From IMG/VR virus record IMGVR_UViG_3300032296_000397, positions 1 through 41,127 of that record: a stretch of 41,127 bases of DNA, one strand, 5' to 3'. The notes beneath the pieces were generated by a model, which saw nothing but the letters and a program-made list of their open reading frames with translations, was not told the origin of the DNA and searched no databases. Both the position numbers and the translations under genes were made by a program. This DNA is from a virus. This document shows positions 20,548-30,310 of the stretch, in pieces; position 1 is the stretch's first letter, and each line of letters begins with the position of its first letter.

Positions 20548-22316
20548 CATTAATGAAAGATTTACAACAAGCCTTTGAGCAATTAAAAGCTCGTAACTCC
20601 GAACGTGATAGACGTATGCGTGAGGTGGCACTAGTAAGAGCAGGACAAGCAGATCAGGTATTCCAAGGATTATTTCCTGAAGGAGTATGGTCACGTCCTA
20701 TCATTGCCAACCTTATTGATGTTGTTGCTCGAGATGTTTCTGAACAAGTCGGTGTTCTACCTACCATTACTGCTGCTGGGGATTCATCATTAGATGATAA
20801 CCAGCGTACCAAAGCTGACAAGCGTACAAAGATTGCTAACTACTATGTAGCAGCATCCAGACTAGGTACAGAGTTACTGCGTGGCGCAGACCAACTAGCA
20901 ACATACGGTTTCGTTCCTATTAGAGTTGAACCAAACTTTAAAGATAAGAGACCACACATCCATATTGAAAACTCTATGGGTGCATATTTTGATCAAGATC
21001 GTTTCGGTGTAGTTAATGTTTATGCTCGGCTATATCACCGTAAAGCAGGTGATTTAGCAGCACACTTCCCAGAGTATGCCGATCAAATTTTACAATCTGG
21101 TGCATGGACTCGTGGTGATGGTAACTCATTACTACAGGTTGTCCGTTGGACAGATAAAGACAAAACAGTTTTATTTTTACCAGATCGTGGAGGTTTAGTT
21201 CTTGCGACAACACCAAACAAAACAGGTACAGTCCCAGTTGCGATTGCTCAACGTCCTTCACTCGATGGCGAAGCTAGAGGTCAGTTCGACGATGTGTTGC
21301 CAGTCTACGCAGCAAAAGCAAGACTTGCGCTCCTCACTATGGAGGCTGTTCAAAAATCTGTTGAAGCTCCCCTTGCTCTTCCTAATGATGTTACTTCTCT
21401 ATCCATTGGTCCTGATTCGGTCATTCGTTCGAACAGTCCTGAGAAAATTCGTAGGGTTAATCTAGACGTACCTCAATATGCATTTGCTGAGAACAATGTT
21501 CTAGCAGATGAAATGAAATTAGGAACTCGCTTTCCTCAAGCTCGTGCAGGACAAGCTGAAGGTTCAGTTGTTACAGGTCAGGGTGTTAAAGCACTTATGG
21601 CTGGGTACGACTCTCAAGTTAAAATTTATCAATCAATTCTTGGCGAAGCAATTGGTCAAGCAATCTCATTTGCCTTTGCAACTGATGAAGCATACTTCCC
21701 TGAGTTAAGTCGTGAAGTATCTGCAACAGCTAACGGAGTTCCATACAAATTAAAATACAAGCCAAGTTCTGATATCAATGGTAACTATGGCGTAACCGTT
21801 GAATACGGTTTAATGGCAGGTTTAGATCCTAACCGTGCTTTGGTGTGGGGTCTACAGGCAAGAGGAGATAAATTAATTTCTCGAGGAATGTTGCGTCGCA
21901 ACCTTCCTATCTCACTAAATGCTGGTGAAGAAGAGAGAGCAATTGACATTGAAGAGATGCGTGATTCCCTTAAGGCATCCGTATCTTCTATGGCTGCTGC
22001 AATTCCACAAATGGTAATGCAAGGTCAAGATCCAATGAAGATTGTTGAAAAAATGGCAAGTGTTATTACTGATCGTAAAAAGGGTATTCCTCTTGAAGAT
22101 GCAGTAGCAAATGCTTTTAAGCCAGAACCAGCACCAAAACAACAACCAGCACAACCAGGAATGCCAGAAGTACCAGCAGGTCCTGAGCCAATGGCTGGTG
22201 GTCAAGCACCACAACTTCCACAAGGTAGACCAGCAATGCAAGAACTTCTTGCAGGTTTAACTGGTGGAGGAAATCCAAATCTATCAGCGAGAGTTACTCG
22301 TCAAATACCAGCATAA
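20544..22316 (+). CDS. Portal protein
   Basis: This 590-residue protein overlaps the terminase stop (GTGA); ATG 20553 is an alternative start. The N-terminal half has portal-like features (SRPIIANLIDVVARDVSEQVG, LLRGADQLATYGFVPIRVEPN, AYFDQDRFG). The middle is helical, and the C-terminal tail is Pro/Gln/Gly rich and disordered. The portal forms the dodecameric ring that takes up DNA from the terminase and joins the tail. Position directly after terL and length support the call. Confidence 0.86.
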   Translation: MTLMKDLQQAFEQLKARNSERDRRMREVALVRAGQADQVFQGLFPEGVWSRPIIANLIDVVARDVSEQVGVLPTITAAGDSSLDDNQRTKADKRTKIANYYVAASRLGTELLRGADQLATYGFVPIRVEPNFKDKRPHIHIENSMGAYFDQDRFGVVNVYARLYHRKAGDLAAHFPEYADQILQSGAWTRGDGNSLLQVVRWTDKDKTVLFLPDRGGLVLATTPNKTGTVPVAIAQRPSLDGEARGQFDDVLPVYAAKARLALLTMEAVQKSVEAPLALPNDVTSLSIGPDSVIRSNSPEKIRRVNLDVPQYAFAENNVLADEMKLGTRFPQARAGQAEGSVVTGQGVKALMAGYDSQVKIYQSILGEAIGQAISFAFATDEAYFPELSREVSATANGVPYKLKYKPSSDINGNYGVTVEYGLMAGLDPNRALVWGLQARGDKLISRGMLRRNLPISLNAGEEERAIDIEEMRDSLKASVSSMAAAIPQMVMQGQDPMKIVEKMASVITDRKKGIPLEDAVANAFKPEPAPKQQPAQPGMPEVPAGPEPMAGGQAPQLPQGRPAMQELLAGLTGGGNPNLSARVTRQIPA

Positions 22317-22329
22317 TAAGGAGAAACAA

Positions 22330-22479
22330 ATGTTCGGAAAGCAAGGAAAATCAGCTAAAGCTCCAGTTCACCCAGGTCACGCAGGCAAGAAGAACAGTGG
22401 ATCTGTTAAAGGTGGCGGACTAGTAAAGCAAGGTGTTACACCTAAAGGCATTAAAGGCAACAACAACAAAGTTAAGTAA
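22330..22479 (+). CDS. Small Gly/Lys-rich protein
   Basis: This 49-residue basic, glycine-rich protein (GKQGKSAKAPVHPGHAGKKNSG) has AAGGAG upstream of the ATG at 22330. It is probably disordered. Its place between portal and other virion genes suggests a minor head component. No family is recognised. Confidence 0.68.
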   Translation: MFGKQGKSAKAPVHPGHAGKKNSGSVKGGGLVKQGVTPKGIKGNNNKVK

Positions 22480-22505
22480 TTTCATTTTATAAGTAAAGGA
22501 TAACA

Positions 22506-23966
22506 ATGGCAGCCAAAAAGACTCCAAAGAAATTCAGGCAGGCACGTAAGGCTGCCAAAGTTGACGCTAAAAAAGCTTTTAGCGGTGCAAAGAAAGCAAG
22601 TTTAAAAGATCCTTTTACAAAATTTTCTAAAGATGATATTGAAGTTCTTAAGGAAATGAAAGCGGAAGCTAAGAAAGGTTATATTACCGACGACAAAGGT
22701 AATAAAGTTAATGTTAAACCTACTGAGACAGCGCAAGAGCGCATGGCTCGTGATCGTGCTGCTGCTAAAGCAGAAGCATTAAGAATGTATCCTTATGATA
22801 AGGCTGAATTAGAAGCCATGTCTAAGGCAGATCGTCAAGCTGCAGAACTTGCACAAAAAAGAATGTCTGAACCTAAGTCACAAAAAGCTGGCAAGCCAGC
22901 ACCTAAAACAACCGAGGCTGGAAAAGTTCGTAGTGCAGTAACTGTTACAGAACCAAAGCCACAAAGTTACAAGGTTGATAAGACAGGTAAAAAAATTAAA
23001 GAAGGTGCAGGACGAAGCACATCTCAAAATAAATTATTAAAGAAGTCTGTTGATAAAACTAAAGCACCAGTTGTTAAAAAAGGTTTTGCTGCAGGTAAAG
23101 AACTTAATGCAGAAGGTAAAGCCATGTACGACAAGTTTATTAAAGAAGGCATCAAACCTAAGTCTGCACTTAACAAAGCTTTATTTCGTCAGGAAAAAGG
23201 CGCAAAGGTAGCAGCTAAAGCTGCAGCTCCAATTGCCACAGCAGCCAAATCTGCTGCTGAAAAAGTTAAAAGTCGAGTGCCAGCAGGTGCTAAACCAATC
23301 GGTGTAGGCACTATGAAGAACGGTAAACTTACATTTAAGTTTGATGATAAACAAATTAAATCTGTTGTTGAAAAGAATAAAGCAGCTAAAGCTATTAAAG
23401 TACCTTCAACAGTTGTGTCATCTAAGCCAAACGTTCCAGGTAAGGAACTTGCTGTACGTCCTAAAGCAGGTCCAGTTGTTGCTAAAACTGCTGCTAAAAA
23501 GGCTGGCGCAAAAGCTGCATTTAAAACCGCAGCACTAGGTGCTGCTAAATCAACAGGTAGATTATTTACAAGCAAGGCTGGATTAGCCATAACTGCTGCA
23601 AGTTTACTAGGTAAACCAGTATTACAGGCATTAACAAAAGAACCAGCAGGTGCTAAGAAAGCAAAGATTAATGCTGCTAAAACTCCAGGACCAGAAGCAA
23701 GAAGTAATCAACCACGTATTACTGGTCAAGGTAAATTTGTTGGTGTAGGTGCAGGTGGATCTACCTATAGAGTAAATGCTGGAGATACATTATCTGGTAT
23801 TGCTAAAAAGTCTGGCGTAACTCTTTCAGAGTTAATGGCAGCAAATAAGAAAATTAAAGACCCAAGAAAGATCTACAGAAATACCCAAGTAAATATTCCA
23901 TCAAAAGGAAAAGTTCCTACTGGTGGTTATGCGGGTCCTGTTCCATATCGTCCTAAAAAGAAGTAG
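22506..23966 (+). CDS. Lys/Ala-rich virion protein with C-terminal LysM
   Basis: The 486-residue protein is extremely rich in Lys and Ala over residues 1-350 and likely disordered or helical, followed by a hydrophobic stretch at about 357-375 (AGLAITAASLLGKPVLQAL). The last 70 residues are a LysM domain (STYRVNAGDTLSGIAKKSG, ending NTQVNIP) that binds peptidoglycan sugar. A basic DNA-contacting protein that is ejected and docks on the wall would fit. Codon use matches the neighbours. Confidence 0.78.
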   Translation: MAAKKTPKKFRQARKAAKVDAKKAFSGAKKASLKDPFTKFSKDDIEVLKEMKAEAKKGYITDDKGNKVNVKPTETAQERMARDRAAAKAEALRMYPYDKAELEAMSKADRQAAELAQKRMSEPKSQKAGKPAPKTTEAGKVRSAVTVTEPKPQSYKVDKTGKKIKEGAGRSTSQNKLLKKSVDKTKAPVVKKGFAAGKELNAEGKAMYDKFIKEGIKPKSALNKALFRQEKGAKVAAKAAAPIATAAKSAAEKVKSRVPAGAKPIGVGTMKNGKLTFKFDDKQIKSVVEKNKAAKAIKVPSTVVSSKPNVPGKELAVRPKAGPVVAKTAAKKAGAKAAFKTAALGAAKSTGRLFTSKAGLAITAASLLGKPVLQALTKEPAGAKKAKINAAKTPGPEARSNQPRITGQGKFVGVGAGGSTYRVNAGDTLSGIAKKSGVTLSELMAANKKIKDPRKIYRNTQVNIPSKGKVPTGGYAGPVPYRPKKK

Positions 23967-23973
23967 GTAACTT

Positions 23974-24396
23974 ATGTCAATGGTTAATCCTGCTGCTATT
24001 CCTATGCCTGGGGCAATGTCTAATCGAAGTGACTTGCCTCCAGCACAAGGTGCGAAACGATTACCAGATGCAGCATATGGTGAGCAACAGCAATTTTTAG
24101 CAGAACAAAAATCTGCTCCTATGGCTAAAGCACAAGATCCTTCAGCAAACATTATTCCATTAGGTGCGGAAACCCGCAGACCAAATGAGTTTGTTACTGC
24201 TGGGGTTAATGCTGGTCCTGGTCCTGGTAGAGAAATACTTAATTTGCCAAACCCAGCAGAAACACAAATTGCTGATTTGTCCATGATATCTAAATACCTT
24301 CCGTTGATGCAGACATTTGCTGATTCACCTAATTCAACTGGAACTATGAAGGCATTTACTAAGTATTTAAAAAGTCAAATAGATGAAAATATTTAA
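23974..24396 (+). CDS. Hypothetical virion protein
   Basis: This 140-residue protein is Pro, Ala and Asn rich through about residue 90 (likely disordered) with a helical C-terminus (LSMISKYLPLMQTFADS, then MKAFTKYLKSQID). No family is recognised. It overlaps the next small gene by 14 bases and lies in the packaging/head operon. Confidence 0.65.
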   Translation: MSMVNPAAIPMPGAMSNRSDLPPAQGAKRLPDAAYGEQQQFLAEQKSAPMAKAQDPSANIIPLGAETRRPNEFVTAGVNAGPGPGREILNLPNPAETQIADLSMISKYLPLMQTFADSPNSTGTMKAFTKYLKSQIDENI

Positions 24397-24553
24397 AAAG
24401 TTTGAAGAGAATCTTGAGTACCTGGGATTTGAATTAGCACCAGTTGCATGGGATTTAGCACGATTTGATTTTGAATCAGATGATGATCGTTATGCATTAT
24501 TAGAAGAGTTAACTGCTGGAAGGGAAATTAATCCGAATGGGAATATGGGATGA
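24383..24553 (+). CDS. Small acidic hypothetical protein
   Basis: This 56-residue frame starts at ATG 24383 inside the end of the preceding gene and ends inside the start of the giant gene. It is helical and acidic (FKKFEENLEYLGFELAPVAWDL, then DDDRYALLEELTAG). The overlaps on both sides are typical of a translated gene in this operon. Function is unknown. Confidence 0.7.
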   Translation: MKIFKKFEENLEYLGFELAPVAWDLARFDFESDDDRYALLEELTAGREINPNGNMG

Positions 24554-27500
24554 CTGGAGAGCTGAAACAGGCACAACTTCTACACCTAACCCTTTAAGCA
24601 GAGTTAACGAATTTAAAAAAGAACAATTAGATAAAACTGCTGTAGGTAAGGTAGAAGAAAAAGTTGGTGCTGGCATTGCCAGTGGAATAGAAAAAGCTCA
24701 AGCTAGTCCATTTAGATTCTTAGTTAACCCTGCTCTTAATGTAATGGAAAAAGTTGGCGGTATGGTAAGTGCCGTTACTCAAACAGTTGCAACACCTTTC
24801 CTTGCTGCTGAAGCAGCACGTCAAGGTCAAACAAAAGGATTTGTACAAAGCTTTAGATTTGCTAGAGAGCAAGCCAAGAAGGTTTCAATGGGTCAGGCTC
24901 TTGCCACCCAGGTTGGTCAAACAGTTGGCGCATTCTTACCAGACCAAATTACACCTACGTTCATGGATAAAGACTTTAACGTCTTTGATGACAAGCAAAG
25001 AAACCAAGCATATAAAAATGAATTTCTTGGATGGCTTGCATCTGGAAGTACTGACTTAGGACTTGCCCTACTTGGAACTAAAGGTGCTGGTAGTGCAGTT
25101 AAAGCAGCAAAGACCTCAGCACTTGGTTCTGAAAAGATAGTAACCAAAGCTGATCAAGATCTATTTAAAAAGAATTTAGAAGATGCAGTTGCATGGGGTG
25201 CTCGAAATGATGGGACTCCACCACCTACAGGATTATCTAAATTAGTAGATGATGCAGTTAAAACAAAAGATGTAAGTAAGATTATTGCTAACCCATTAGT
25301 ATCTAATGGATCTAACCCTAATCGCTCTGCAGCGATTATGGCTCGCATTGATAACCATAGAGATATGGCAGATTATCTATTAGCTGAGCGTGGAGATAAG
25401 TTAGCTTTCCAAAGATTTTTTACTAAATCACCTTTAATGGCTGATCACCTAGATAACTATGGAATGAATAATATAGATCCCATTTCGGATCTATCTAAGA
25501 TTCATACAGAAGCTTTAGATCCTAAGTTAACACCTAGATATCAACAACTTATCGAAGATAAGAAAGCAAGAGACAGAGAATTTAGATACGCCTTAGAAGG
25601 TTTTAAGGATGATATTAACGTTGGTCAGTTCTCATCTTATCGTCCAGGTAAGTTTGCATCTATTGAATCGGTTAAACTTGCTAAAGAAAAGATTAAACTT
25701 GAAGCCAAGTTTGGTGATCTAAAGTTATTTGGTAAAGATGGTGGCAACGGTTGGCGTACTCAGGTTTACCAATCAAATCCATATGATCGTGTTATTCGTA
25801 CTATTGCTTGGGTAGGGTCAGGTCGCCCACAGGGAATGATTAATATATCAAACCCACGTAAGTATGAATCTGCAATGGATGTGCTTTCAGATCTAAACCG
25901 TCTACAAATCCTTCGTGGTCAAGAAGGTACTGACTTTAAACGTAAAATGGTATCTAGGTTTTTAAATGCCCAAGATGATACTCAACGTGCTATTGCCTTA
26001 GATTACATTGAGCAACAGGTAATGTTAAAACTAGCTAAGTTTGCAGGTGCTGGAGATGTTCAAGATATTAGAACCGCTGCTGACCAAGTTAAATTAATTA
26101 CTAATTGGCATGCTGCAGTTAAAGGTCGCCGTCAAACTATTAAAGAATATGCCACAAAAAATGGTTTTGTTCCAGATGAAAACGGTGGAGTTAACGTAAG
26201 TAATTTCTTTTCTATCTCAAACGAAGCATCAATCATTCCAATGCTTGATTTCCGTAAGTTGGAAATAGAAGTTATATTAAATTCTAAAAGAGTTTTGGGT
26301 GAAGTATCTCCAATTACCTCTGGGCAAGTTAAAGGAGCCGTTGCTTCTAAAGCCCTTATGGGTACTGGTGAGTTTTTAGATTTATCAAACGCTGTATTCA
26401 GCAACTTAAACCTTATTCGTCTTGCTTACATACCAAAGAACTCTATGCTTGATCCGTTTGCTAGAGCAAGTATGGCTCTTGGTAACCTAAGTCTACTTAA
26501 AAACGTACTTCCAGGTATAAACAACCTTGTTCATAATGCTAGTTTAAGAACCGATATGGCAAAAAGATTTATCCCAGGGTCTCCTTCTAACCATGCTCGT
26601 AAAATGGAGAAGCAAGCTCAGAAAGAAATGGACATTCTGGCTAACCAATTAAAGCCAGTAGTCGAAACATGGGAAACTGCTCAAAAAACTTTTGATGCTG
26701 CAGAGATAAAGCTAAATGCTGCGATAGCAGCACAGGCAAAAGCCGAAGCAGCACTACGCAAATCAACTAAAACTAATAAAGCGGATCTTACTGCAGTTAA
26801 AAACAATGCAGACTATGAGATGTTTAAAGCCCAAAGAGAATATGTTGATGCAGATGATGCGTTAACCAATAGTGCTGACATGGTAAATGGTGTTTCTTCC
26901 TTAATGAAGAAACATAGAGATGTTCTTACTACTGCTGCAACACATAGAGCAGAGTTACAACAGTACAAATACCTAGGACAAGATAAAGAAATCCTAGAAG
27001 TTAATGGTAAAAAGTACACCATTGATGGTTTGGCTGATCCAAATATCCGTGGAGCCAGTGCTTATCTGGCTGAGATGGATACTGCTGCCAACTTTATTAA
27101 TACTCAGACACAATCACAGATTTCTAGACAATTAAGAGCCGATGGAACAAGGTTTGTAACCATTGCTCGTAATGATGTTAAGCCATATATGAATGCCTTG
27201 ACTCACATAGCCAATCGTCAGATTCGTCAAGAGCTAGACATGCCATTAGGTATGTTATTTCGTGGTGATTCACCAATCGAAATTGTTAGATACTTATATA
27301 AAGACACTAAAGGTGCTGAGTATCGCCGTCGTATGGAATCTCGTGCTGGTAGACCAATGGGTCAAGATGACTTCTTGAACTGGGCTACAGCAACTCAAGA
27401 TAAATTGTTTAAGATGTATCCAGATCCTAACATTCGTCAGATTGTTTTGAATAGAAACGTCAGCATTGACGAAATGACCGCAGCATTAAAGAATAGACCA

Positions 27501-29504
27501 GATCTATTACCTGAAATTGATGGACCAAACATCGATCTATCTGATTTAAATCGTTTAGAGCGTGGTCTGGTTAAGACTCAAGGTGCTATTGATGCAGCCT
27601 GGAGAGTCTTAGCAGCATCTGAAAATAGAATGGTTCGTAATCCACTCTTCCTTACTTACGTAAGAGAAGAGATGAAGGATCTTATTGCAGCAGCACAACG
27701 AAATGGTATAGATCCATCAGATGCTGTAGTTAATAACCAGTTCCGTCAGGTTGCATATCGTAAAGCCACAGATCGTGTAGAGAGAACCTTATACTCCTCA
27801 CGTCGTTTAAGTAATGGTATGTATGCAGCACGGTTTGCAATGTCTTTCCCTCTAGCATTCTTTAACTCACAGGCTGTGGCTCTTCGCCTTATGGCAAAGA
27901 ACCCAATGAACGCCTATTGGTATGGAAGTATTGCCAATGCCTTCGATAACTTCGAATCATATGAAGATGAAGATGGTAATACCTATAAGTCAATGAAGGA
28001 TGTACCAGCAGGTAAGAATGTAACTGTTAAATATCCAATACCTTATGGAGATAAACTACCAAAGGTAATTAAAGATTCACTTAAACCATATACTGATTCT
28101 CGTGGTGGTGGATTAAAGTGGAATCCAAAGCAAATGGAGTTCATGATTGCTGATCCAAGCGTGTCTTGGTTTGGTGGAGTTACATTATCTGAACTTGTTA
28201 AGAATGGATTCACCGCACCAGGTGGATTATGGAAGATTTATGGCGAGGATATATCTGAAGGACTAAGAAGTACCTTTGGAGATGACTTCTATGAGAATAG
28301 CTTGCTTTATGCTGGCTATCCAATCGAAGGAAAGAATGCAGCAGCGACTGCAATCAATGCAATAGTTCCAAGTTATCTACAATCTTTAATTGATTCAGGA
28401 AAGATCCCTGGACCAATCGCAGCAGCAATGTCAGCAGTTGGTTTAGATAAGAGTGAGCGTTTCGCAGATGATGTGAATATGTTCTTTAGAGTTCAATACT
28501 CTGAATGGGATCGCAATGGTCGTATAGGTAATCCACCTAACATGGATTCTGCTGCTAAGGCAGCAGGCAATATGGCATTTATTAGATCTATAAGCCAGTT
28601 CTCTGCACCTATTGCCACAAGCTTTGATCCAGTAACTAGGGCTGCAACTCAATACTATAGTGACCTAGTAACTCAGTTTAATGGTGATTACGATAAGGCT
28701 CAAGATAGATTTGTTCAAGACTTTGGTGTTGACGGTCTAGCATTTATTGGATCTAACCGAAAGAATATAGCAGGAGTAGCAGCAAACCTATCCGATATCA
28801 AGATGCTACGTAATAACCCAGAGTTATTAGAGAGTATCGGTAGATACGATACTAAATTTGCACAGATGTTATCTACTGGTTATGGCGATTTAACGGATGA
28901 GTACTCAACCGAAGTTGCTGCTATATATAAAAGATTAAATTTTCCTGGTGGATATAACTCACCATTGACTCAACAAAAGAGTTCTGAAGAAGTAAGAGCA
29001 TCTGTTGAGGCAAGACGTGGATGGTATGAATATGACAAGCTCTCTAAGTGGAGAGATGCCATGATGTATCAGTATGCCATTAAATCTACCTCAGAAGCTA
29101 GGTACGAAACAACTGGCATGAAGGCATACTTTAATGACCAAGTTGCACAGATTAGTAGCAACTTTAAAGGTTGGGCTGACGAACGTCAGCAAGGTCAAAA
29201 AGACTTTTGGAATGTAACCGTTCCAGTAATCGAAGAGATTGTTAATAACCAGAAGTGGATGAACCATGCTGGTAAACAAACTAATAAGTGGAATGAAATT
29301 TCCTTCTACCTTCAACAGATTAAACAATTTAAAAAAGAATACGACTTGGTTATGAATGATCCACGTCGTGAAAGAGATCTAAGAAGTCAATTGTCTCAAT
29401 GGCACTTTGATTTTCTACAAGTAGCGGGAGATGATTTTGACGCATTCTCAGCAAGGTGGTTTGAAAACATGCCTCAACTAAGTACAGATTTGGTGGTGAG
29501 ATAA
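24537..29504 (+). CDS. Giant putative internal (ejection) protein, 1655 residues
   Basis: This is the largest gene of the window. Amphipathic Ala/Gly-rich segments occupy about residues 20-200, a long coiled-coil-like region lies near 680-830 (EMDILANQLKPVVETWETAQ and the following Ala/Lys repeats), and FAMSFPLAFFNSQAVALRL near 1100 could insert in membrane. No lysozyme, protease or polymerase motif is recognised. Its place between portal and capsid genes, its size and its helical make-up fit an internal virion protein like T7 gp16, which is ejected to build a channel. A tape measure is less likely, because no tail-tube genes accompany it. Confidence 0.65.
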   Translation: MGIWDDWRAETGTTSTPNPLSRVNEFKKEQLDKTAVGKVEEKVGAGIASGIEKAQASPFRFLVNPALNVMEKVGGMVSAVTQTVATPFLAAEAARQGQTKGFVQSFRFAREQAKKVSMGQALATQVGQTVGAFLPDQITPTFMDKDFNVFDDKQRNQAYKNEFLGWLASGSTDLGLALLGTKGAGSAVKAAKTSALGSEKIVTKADQDLFKKNLEDAVAWGARNDGTPPPTGLSKLVDDAVKTKDVSKIIANPLVSNGSNPNRSAAIMARIDNHRDMADYLLAERGDKLAFQRFFTKSPLMADHLDNYGMNNIDPISDLSKIHTEALDPKLTPRYQQLIEDKKARDREFRYALEGFKDDINVGQFSSYRPGKFASIESVKLAKEKIKLEAKFGDLKLFGKDGGNGWRTQVYQSNPYDRVIRTIAWVGSGRPQGMINISNPRKYESAMDVLSDLNRLQILRGQEGTDFKRKMVSRFLNAQDDTQRAIALDYIEQQVMLKLAKFAGAGDVQDIRTAADQVKLITNWHAAVKGRRQTIKEYATKNGFVPDENGGVNVSNFFSISNEASIIPMLDFRKLEIEVILNSKRVLGEVSPITSGQVKGAVASKALMGTGEFLDLSNAVFSNLNLIRLAYIPKNSMLDPFARASMALGNLSLLKNVLPGINNLVHNASLRTDMAKRFIPGSPSNHARKMEKQAQKEMDILANQLKPVVETWETAQKTFDAAEIKLNAAIAAQAKAEAALRKSTKTNKADLTAVKNNADYEMFKAQREYVDADDALTNSADMVNGVSSLMKKHRDVLTTAATHRAELQQYKYLGQDKEILEVNGKKYTIDGLADPNIRGASAYLAEMDTAANFINTQTQSQISRQLRADGTRFVTIARNDVKPYMNALTHIANRQIRQELDMPLGMLFRGDSPIEIVRYLYKDTKGAEYRRRMESRAGRPMGQDDFLNWATATQDKLFKMYPDPNIRQIVLNRNVSIDEMTAALKNRPDLLPEIDGPNIDLSDLNRLERGLVKTQGAIDAAWRVLAASENRMVRNPLFLTYVREEMKDLIAAAQRNGIDPSDAVVNNQFRQVAYRKATDRVERTLYSSRRLSNGMYAARFAMSFPLAFFNSQAVALRLMAKNPMNAYWYGSIANAFDNFESYEDEDGNTYKSMKDVPAGKNVTVKYPIPYGDKLPKVIKDSLKPYTDSRGGGLKWNPKQMEFMIADPSVSWFGGVTLSELVKNGFTAPGGLWKIYGEDISEGLRSTFGDDFYENSLLYAGYPIEGKNAAATAINAIVPSYLQSLIDSGKIPGPIAAAMSAVGLDKSERFADDVNMFFRVQYSEWDRNGRIGNPPNMDSAAKAAGNMAFIRSISQFSAPIATSFDPVTRAATQYYSDLVTQFNGDYDKAQDRFVQDFGVDGLAFIGSNRKNIAGVAANLSDIKMLRNNPELLESIGRYDTKFAQMLSTGYGDLTDEYSTEVAAIYKRLNFPGGYNSPLTQQKSSEEVRASVEARRGWYEYDKLSKWRDAMMYQYAIKSTSEARYETTGMKAYFNDQVAQISSNFKGWADERQQGQKDFWNVTVPVIEEIVNNQKWMNHAGKQTNKWNEISFYLQQIKQFKKEYDLVMNDPRRERDLRSQLSQWHFDFLQVAGDDFDAFSARWFENMPQLSTDLVVR

Positions 29505-30310
29505 TGGCTGAACCAAGATACGGTCCTAATGGAGAAAGTCTAGTTCCAGGAACAGAAGCCTATAAAAAAGGTTCAAAGATTCCACCTCAATTTCCAACGA
29601 CATCAACCTCTACATCAAACTACCCTGGGTTTAGTTCTAATATTGCAGCAATTAATATCCCTGGCGTACAAAGATCAGTAACTGGTGATGAAGCTAAAGC
29701 CTGGTTTAAGTTCTTAAAGAATAATAACAAAGCACGTTACGATCAATTTATTGCAGAACTTGCAGCCAGAGGTGTTCCTAAATCCGCAGCACAAAAAGTG
29801 TGGAATGACGCAGTTGACTGGACTCAAGTAGTTGGTGGTGCAACATCTAACCCAGAAGACTACTTAGATATTTTAGATCCATCAGATTACCAAGGTGCTA
29901 CCAAGAAGTATGGAACTACCAAGGTGCGTGATGAGCGTATGACTCAATACAGCCCATCTGCTGGTGCTCAAACTATTTCCGATACCATGGAACAAGAGCT
30001 TGGTCGTACCGCTTCTGCTAATGAAATAGCAGCAGGAACTGCAGCAATGAATGTTGCTGCTACAAAAGAACCATCTATATTTGAAGGAACTACAACTACC
30101 GCTCCTGGTGGTAAAGGTTTTGAATTAGGTCAGACAACTACCAAAGGAACTCAAACAACTGGATTTGATCCAACTATGTTTGCTCGCAACTTTGCTCGTA
30201 GTCAACCAGACTTCGCAGAATCATTTGCTGCTAAGAATTTCTTAAAACTAGTCAGTGGTTTATTGACTGATCCAAATGCTATTGGACAGGTGGTGAGTGA
30301 TGGCAGATAG
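29504..30310 (+). CDS. Hypothetical virion protein
   Basis: This 268-residue protein starts where the giant gene stops (TAATG). It begins AEPRYGPNGESLVPGTEAYKKG and has a central helical domain of about 80 residues (GDEAKAWFKFLKNNNKARYDQFI). A long Thr/Gly-rich C-terminal part follows, with repeated TTTKG/TTTAPGG. No family is recognised. It is probably an internal or minor head component because it lies between the giant protein and the LysM proteins. Confidence 0.65.
   Translation: MAEPRYGPNGESLVPGTEAYKKGSKIPPQFPTTSTSTSNYPGFSSNIAAINIPGVQRSVTGDEAKAWFKFLKNNNKARYDQFIAELAARGVPKSAAQKVWNDAVDWTQVVGGATSNPEDYLDILDPSDYQGATKKYGTTKVRDERMTQYSPSAGAQTISDTMEQELGRTASANEIAAGTAAMNVAATKEPSIFEGTTTTAPGGKGFELGQTTTKGTQTTGFDPTMFARNFARSQPDFAESFAAKNFLKLVSGLLTDPNAIGQVVSDGR

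Noticed and set aside
28842-28886. An R-x3-K-x8-YG stretch in the giant protein, close to motif B of T7/N4-type RNA polymerases
   Set aside because: The spacing is one residue too long (the motif is R-x3-K-x6-7-YG), and I found neither the catalytic HDS motif C nor a convincing motif A. The N4-like capsid makes the idea tempting but the sequence does not support it.
24537-29504. A tail tape measure protein
   Set aside because: The gene lies between portal and capsid rather than after tail-tube genes, and no tail tube, chaperone frameshift pair or distal tail genes are present.
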